This document shows positions 60,401 to 64,000 of a stretch of 64,000 bases of DNA, piece by piece. This stretch comes from Anaeramoeba flamelloides. Taxonomy: Eukaryota > Metamonada > Anaeramoebidae. The notes beneath the pieces were generated by a model. That model was not told where the DNA came from. It searched no databases and saw nothing but the letters and a program-made list of their open reading frames with translations. The position numbers and the translations under genes are program-made. The stretch is from positions 19,902,001-19,966,000 of the forward strand of contig JANTQA010000047.1 of assembly GCA_027625915.1 (NCBI GenBank), written 5' to 3'. Position 1 is the first letter of the stretch. Each line of letters starts with the position of its first letter.

Positions 60401-60863
60401 AAAAAAAAAAATATTAAAAAATTTTTGGCATCTTTAATTATTGTGTCTTATCAAAAAGTTCTCAATTTCTTTGGAAAATTAAAATTGTTTAGAATAAGAT
60501 TTTTTTTTTAAAAAACTCTTATTCATTCGAAAAGAAAATACAAATCATAATTTTCTTAATGTGAACATGAAATTTGAAACATTTTTTATATCATATTGTC
60601 TTATTAAAAAAAAAAAAAATAGAAAAGAAAGAAAAGAAAAGAAGAAAAAAAAAGCCAATTAACTCCCCTTTCTTTAAAAAAAAATAATATAATCTGTCAA
60701 TAAAAGATCCAAAGAACTCAGAATAACTAAAAATATTTGTTTTGGTGCTCAGTGTTTAGATTTCATTTGGAACTTGCCTCCTTAATTATCATATTATTCT
60801 TAAAAAAAATAAGAAACATTTTTTTGGTTTTTTGAGAGACTTTATTTATTTTATTTTTTAAAA
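57461..60863. other. Intergenic between the Rab and SH3 genes
   Basis: 3.4 kb. Contains the foldback copy at 57804-58549; otherwise A/T-rich with no gene seen. Confidence 0.5.
57804..58549. mobile_element. Foldback element (family B), older copy
   Basis: Starts near GGATTAGTATTCTATTC and ends ATGGTGATGCTAATCAC-TTAA. Interior GAAATGTAGATTAATTACT and TTGTGGCGAAATGTAG match the other copies, with more substitutions. Lies between the Rab and SH3 genes. Confidence 0.6.
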
Positions 60864-61736
60864 ATGAATACAAGAGCAATAGCACTTTATGATAACCACG
60901 AAACAGACGAAAACGAATTAGCGTTTGACGAAGATGATGTGATAATAATTACTAGTATGGAAAACAAAGATGGCTGGTGGTCTGGGTTTTTAGAAAATGA
61001 TCAAACCTGTACTGAAGGGCTATTCCCAAACAAGTAAAAATATCTTTTAGTGGCTTTCTTTGAGATTTTACTCTTTGTCTATTGATCATCCCATAAATCC
61101 TTTAATCTTTTTTTTTTGATTTTTTATCAAAATTCTCATCCTTCTTATTGAAAATTAGTTATGTAAAATTGGTTACCAATTCAAAAAAAAAGATAAATTT
61201 TGAGTCTACAGATTCCTCAAATAGTGAAGAAATTAGTGAAATCAAAAAATCAAAAATTAGCTTGGGAGAAACAAGCGAATGTAAAAATAAAAAACTTTTT
61301 TTTTCCTTTTTTTTTTTTTTTTTTAATAACCAGCTGTTCTTGATTGCTTCAATAATTTTGTCGTTTTTATAAAATTCATTCTATTAATTTTACAACAAAC
61401 AAAGCTGGACTAGACGAAGAGTCTTTAGGGTTTGAAGATAGTGAACCAATTACTCTTGAGAACAGAGGAAAAAGAAATTTTTTAAAAAAGGATTTTTCAT
61501 GGTCAAAAAAAGCATCAAATTATAATCCAAAAATTGTTGAAACAAAAGAAGAAGGAAAATTTCATAAAACTTTTCAATACAGAATTAAGAGCACTGTAAG
61601 ATTAATCTTTTTTTTTGATTTTATTCTTTGTTTTTTCTTTGACAACTTCTGTTACACAAAGACATGCCTTAAACAAAAAAAAAAAAAAAAAAAAAAAAAA
61701 CAAAAAGATTCAAAAAATATCAAACCCATAATCTAA
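60864..61736 (+). CDS. SH3-domain protein (four exons)
   Basis: Predicted adaptor that binds Pro-rich ligands. Exons: 60864-61033, 61159-61280, 61405-61595 and probably 61662-61736; about 185 residues. The first exon gives the SH3 core: ALYD (7-10), ELAFDEDDVI (18-27), DGWW (36-39) and GLFP (52-55). The split codon AA/T joins to NNYVKLV, completing the canonical FP-x-NYV. The rest is Ser/Lys-rich and has no recognised domain (ESTDSSNSEEISEIKKS, GLDEESLGFEDSEPITLE, FSWSKKASNYNP). Donors are GTAAAA, GTAAAA and GTAAGA, acceptors AAATTAG, ACAAAG and ACACAAAG. The last exon runs through 24 A's (poly-Lys) to NIKPII and TAA; it is the least certain part, since the A-run length affects the frame. The upstream 60600-60860 is purine-rich with no recognisable promoter element. 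Confidence 0.78.
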
Positions 61737-61751
61737 TAAAAAGATCTTTTA

Positions 61752-62197
61752 TTAACAACAACACTTTTTGTATTTTTGACAAGTTTCTTTAAGAGAAATT
61801 GATGGTGAATAACCAGCATTTTCTAAGAAAGAAAATAATTATTTTTACTGTCATTTTCGAATTAATAAATGAAAATTTTGATTTATCCAAATATTTGACA
61901 ACTCTAATAATTTGTTGAAAAAAAACTAAAGATCTTCACAAAGCCAATTAGCAATGATTTTTCTTTTTAAAGATTTAATTAAGCTTCCTTATTTGACTTA
62001 CAAGATAAAATATTTTTGTTTTATTTACATCAAATAGTAATCGAAATAAAGGAAATATATTATTACCAATTGAAATTGATCCAATAAATTTTTCATTAAG
62101 TAGTCAAACAACTTCTTCACCTACTCCCCTTTCGCTTGTAAAATTGTCAATAAAATTAATTACAAGTATATAAACTTTTGGTATTACTTCCATTTGC
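61752..62197 (-). pseudogene. Decayed Rab-like GTPase 3' end
   Basis: On the minus strand the last exon (61752-61822) reads NAGYSPSISLKETCQKYKKC-CC and TAA, a Rab-type polycysteine prenylation tail. It follows a good acceptor (TTTCTTAG). A preceding exon (62067-62197, donor GTAATA) joins in phase and reads IPKVYILVINFIDNFTSERG...LLNEKFIGSIS. This lines up with the G4 region of a Rab (LVGNKIDL-TSER) but with the Asn-Lys-x-Asp Lys replaced by Phe and a TGA in frame at about codon 31. No P-loop or switch exons were found upstream, where a repeat begins near 62180. I read it as a truncated pseudogene. A plus-strand frame of 44 codons over the same exon (NRNKGNILLPIEIDP...) is the competing reading. 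It converges on the SH3 gene, 15 bp away. Confidence 0.4.
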
Positions 62198-63905
62198 CTA
62201 ATAAATGGGGAAAAAATTTTGACTTCATTTTTGTTTTCCTTTTTCAAATAGAAAATTTGTTTCGTTTATTGATTACCATTCGATAGCAATTTATATATTT
62301 GATTCTAAATAATATAAAAATAAAAAAAATATAAATTAAAATTAAAAAAAAAAATAATGTTTTTTTTCATTGTAAAATTTGAAAATTTCTCAACAAGAAT
62401 TAGTTTCAAATTTAAATGATTTTACCAAGAGTTCGAGTTAGATTAATAATTGGATTTTTTTTTTTTTCATTTTTAATATCTTTTAATTTTTAACTTTTTA
62501 AAATCTAGGCATAAAATAAATAATATTATTGGATAAGAGACCATATAGCAAAAATTATTTTCCAAGATCTGAATTAATTTTGATTGAAAAAATCAAATTT
62601 CACAAATATAAACCCCATTCCAAACATTTAAACACACCCAAAATCAAAAATAGGCAAAATAAAACTCAATTTATTATATTTTTCCAAACCTAATATAAAA
62701 ACACATTTAAGTTATCCACCTATTAATGTTTTTATAAGTAATCATTTAAATCCAAACAAAAGAAAAAAATATAAAACTCAAAAAAAAAATTGATGTGTCC
62801 AAAATAATGAAAATAGCTGAACAAAAAATCTATTGATAAATTTGTTGAAATTTCACCAACAATTGTTGATCGATCAAATGATAAGATACCATCAACCAAT
62901 TGTTTGTTATTTTTCCATTTAACAAACTCAACACTAACCTTCTATCAACCATTGAAAAAAATTCAGATTTAAAGAAACAGATTAGGTAACTGGGAAAAAG
63001 GAAATGAAAATAAAATAAAAAAGACAAAAAATGAAATAGTTTGTAAAATCAAAATTCTTTCCAAATTGAATGTTAAGTGGAGTATTTTTATTCTTTCAAC
63101 AGTTTAAACTGTTTCCAAATTTTTGGAATTTAGTTGATTATTCAAATTTTTACCCATAACAAAATTCAAAAAAAAATTTTGGTTTTGAAGATTATCTTAT
63201 TATCGTTGAATAATATTCAAAAGTTATTTTTTTTATTTTATTTTTAAATTTAGTGCTGATTACTTTATCTATTAAAAAATTTTTTTTTGTTTAATTTTCA
63301 ATATAATAAATGAAATTATTTTACAATTTTTTTTTTTTTTGTTTGTTTGTTCAAGTATTACCTATTGTTTAAATAAAATTTTTAGAAAATTATTCATATT
63401 AAACTTTTAATTTTGGTCTAAAGAAATGAAACTTCATTCTACTCTTGATTCAATACTGATTAAAATTGTGTCTGAAAAAAATTAAAATTTTTCTGTAATA
63501 TATTTTTTTATTTATTTTTTTTATCATAAAATTAACAACATTATTTGATTGTTATTATTAATTAATCAATGTATTGAGTTTTGAATTACTATTATTGTAA
63601 TAAAATTTCTAATTGGAAAAATTAAAAAAAAAATAAAAATCTTTTAAATAAAGTGTAAAAATGAATAATTATTTTTTTTTTTCCAAACACAAAAAAACAA
63701 TACATAACATAACTACTTTATCTTTGAACTATTTTTAGTTGTTATTATAATTAAAATCTGGGTTAAAGACAAATAAAAAAATAAATATATTAGTACATCA
63801 ATATCCGTTTAAATCTTTTATTATAAACTTGATTAAATTTAGGCAAATCCGGGATGCGAAGGGATATATACTCAATTTCATGAATTGTAACTCACCTGAA
63901 ATAAT

Positions 63906-63941
<36 letters not shown>

Positions 63942-64000
63942 CTTTCTTATTCAAAAACAACTAATAATTAAATCTGATTCATAATTCACTTTTAAATCAT
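62198..64000. other. Right end of window, no gene seen
   Basis: Opens with a repeat (ATAAATGGGGAAAAAATTTTG) similar to 51835-51895, then the MITE at 62609-63136. A (TA)n microsatellite of about 26 bp lies at 63916-63941. Confidence 0.6.
62609..63136. mobile_element. 530-bp TA-flanked mariner-like MITE, third copy
   Basis: Starts TATAAACCCCATTCCAAAC and ends CCAAATTTTTGGAATTTAGTT. Very similar to 51175-51708 over its whole length, including GTTGATCGATCAAATGATAAG and ACACTAACCTTCTATCAACC. The right-hand TA has drifted. Confidence 0.75.

Noticed and set aside
62039-62172. Plus-strand 44-codon open frame as a fifth SH3-gene exon
   Set aside because: It needs a preceding exon ending in phase 2, and none is found; the minus-strand Rab-like reading connects in phase to a prenylation tail.
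1-64000. LTR retrotransposons, Polintons or viral insertions
   Set aside because: No gag, protease, integrase, capsid or long direct terminal repeats were recognised on either strand.
1-64000. Bacterial-type features (operons, Shine-Dalgarno sites, CRISPR)
   Set aside because: Genes are spliced, well separated and eukaryotic; no regularly spaced repeats were seen.

Overview
The window looks like nuclear DNA of a unicellular eukaryote with an extremely A/T-rich genome. Genes are split by GT-AG introns, and proteins carry long Lys, Gln and Asn runs. Every gene whose end I can see stops with TAA. No tRNA, rRNA, CRISPR, operon or retrovirus-like element was seen. Composition, low-complexity proteins and the rich small-GTPase toolkit fit an amoeboid protist. 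Anaeramoebae would be my guess, but that is inference and nothing in the sequence fixes the taxon.

Host genes in order: an SMAP-type ArfGAP (minus, 4418-5608); translin (plus, 10097-16439, three exons); a 163-residue protein with a possible truncated RGS-like end (minus, 20974-21465); a single-pass membrane protein, 5' end unresolved (minus, 25285-25878); an unusual bZIP protein (minus, 29971-30944, at least two exons, 3' end open); a DH-PH RhoGEF (plus, 34988-38752, six exons); ribosomal protein eS10 (minus, 43446-44381, three exons); a Rab5-like GTPase (plus, 49777-57460, three exons); an SH3-domain protein (plus, 60864-61736, four exons); and a decayed Rab-like tail (minus, 61752-62197). 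Most of the exon structures were rebuilt here by joining reading frames at GT/AG sites whose phases agree and whose joined protein matches the family.

The rest is mostly repeat-derived. I can separate several families of short inverted-repeat DNA elements: a roughly 530-bp TA-flanked family (51175, 62609, 42023); a large foldback family ending TTAA-GGGATTAGC (3052, 50748, 57804, partial 42556); a roughly 520-bp family starting CAGCCGTTCCAA (10725, 11261, 22790); a roughly 215-bp foldback MITE (22283, 32030, 50530 and partials); Tc1/mariner-derived elements with recognisable transposase remnants (23764, 28859, 54896); and a 5'-truncated LINE with a 15-bp target duplication (13748-14200). Several are nested, and in one case the uninterrupted target sequence is present elsewhere in the window.

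The most striking architecture is two giant introns. Intron 2 of translin is 5.56 kb and intron 1 of the Rab5-like gene is 6.88 kb, while most other introns here are 66-260 nt. Both giants are packed with these elements. Five genes belong to membrane-traffic or small-GTPase signalling (ArfGAP, Rab5-like, RhoGEF, SH3 protein, Rab fragment). They are not arranged in a way that suggests co-regulation.
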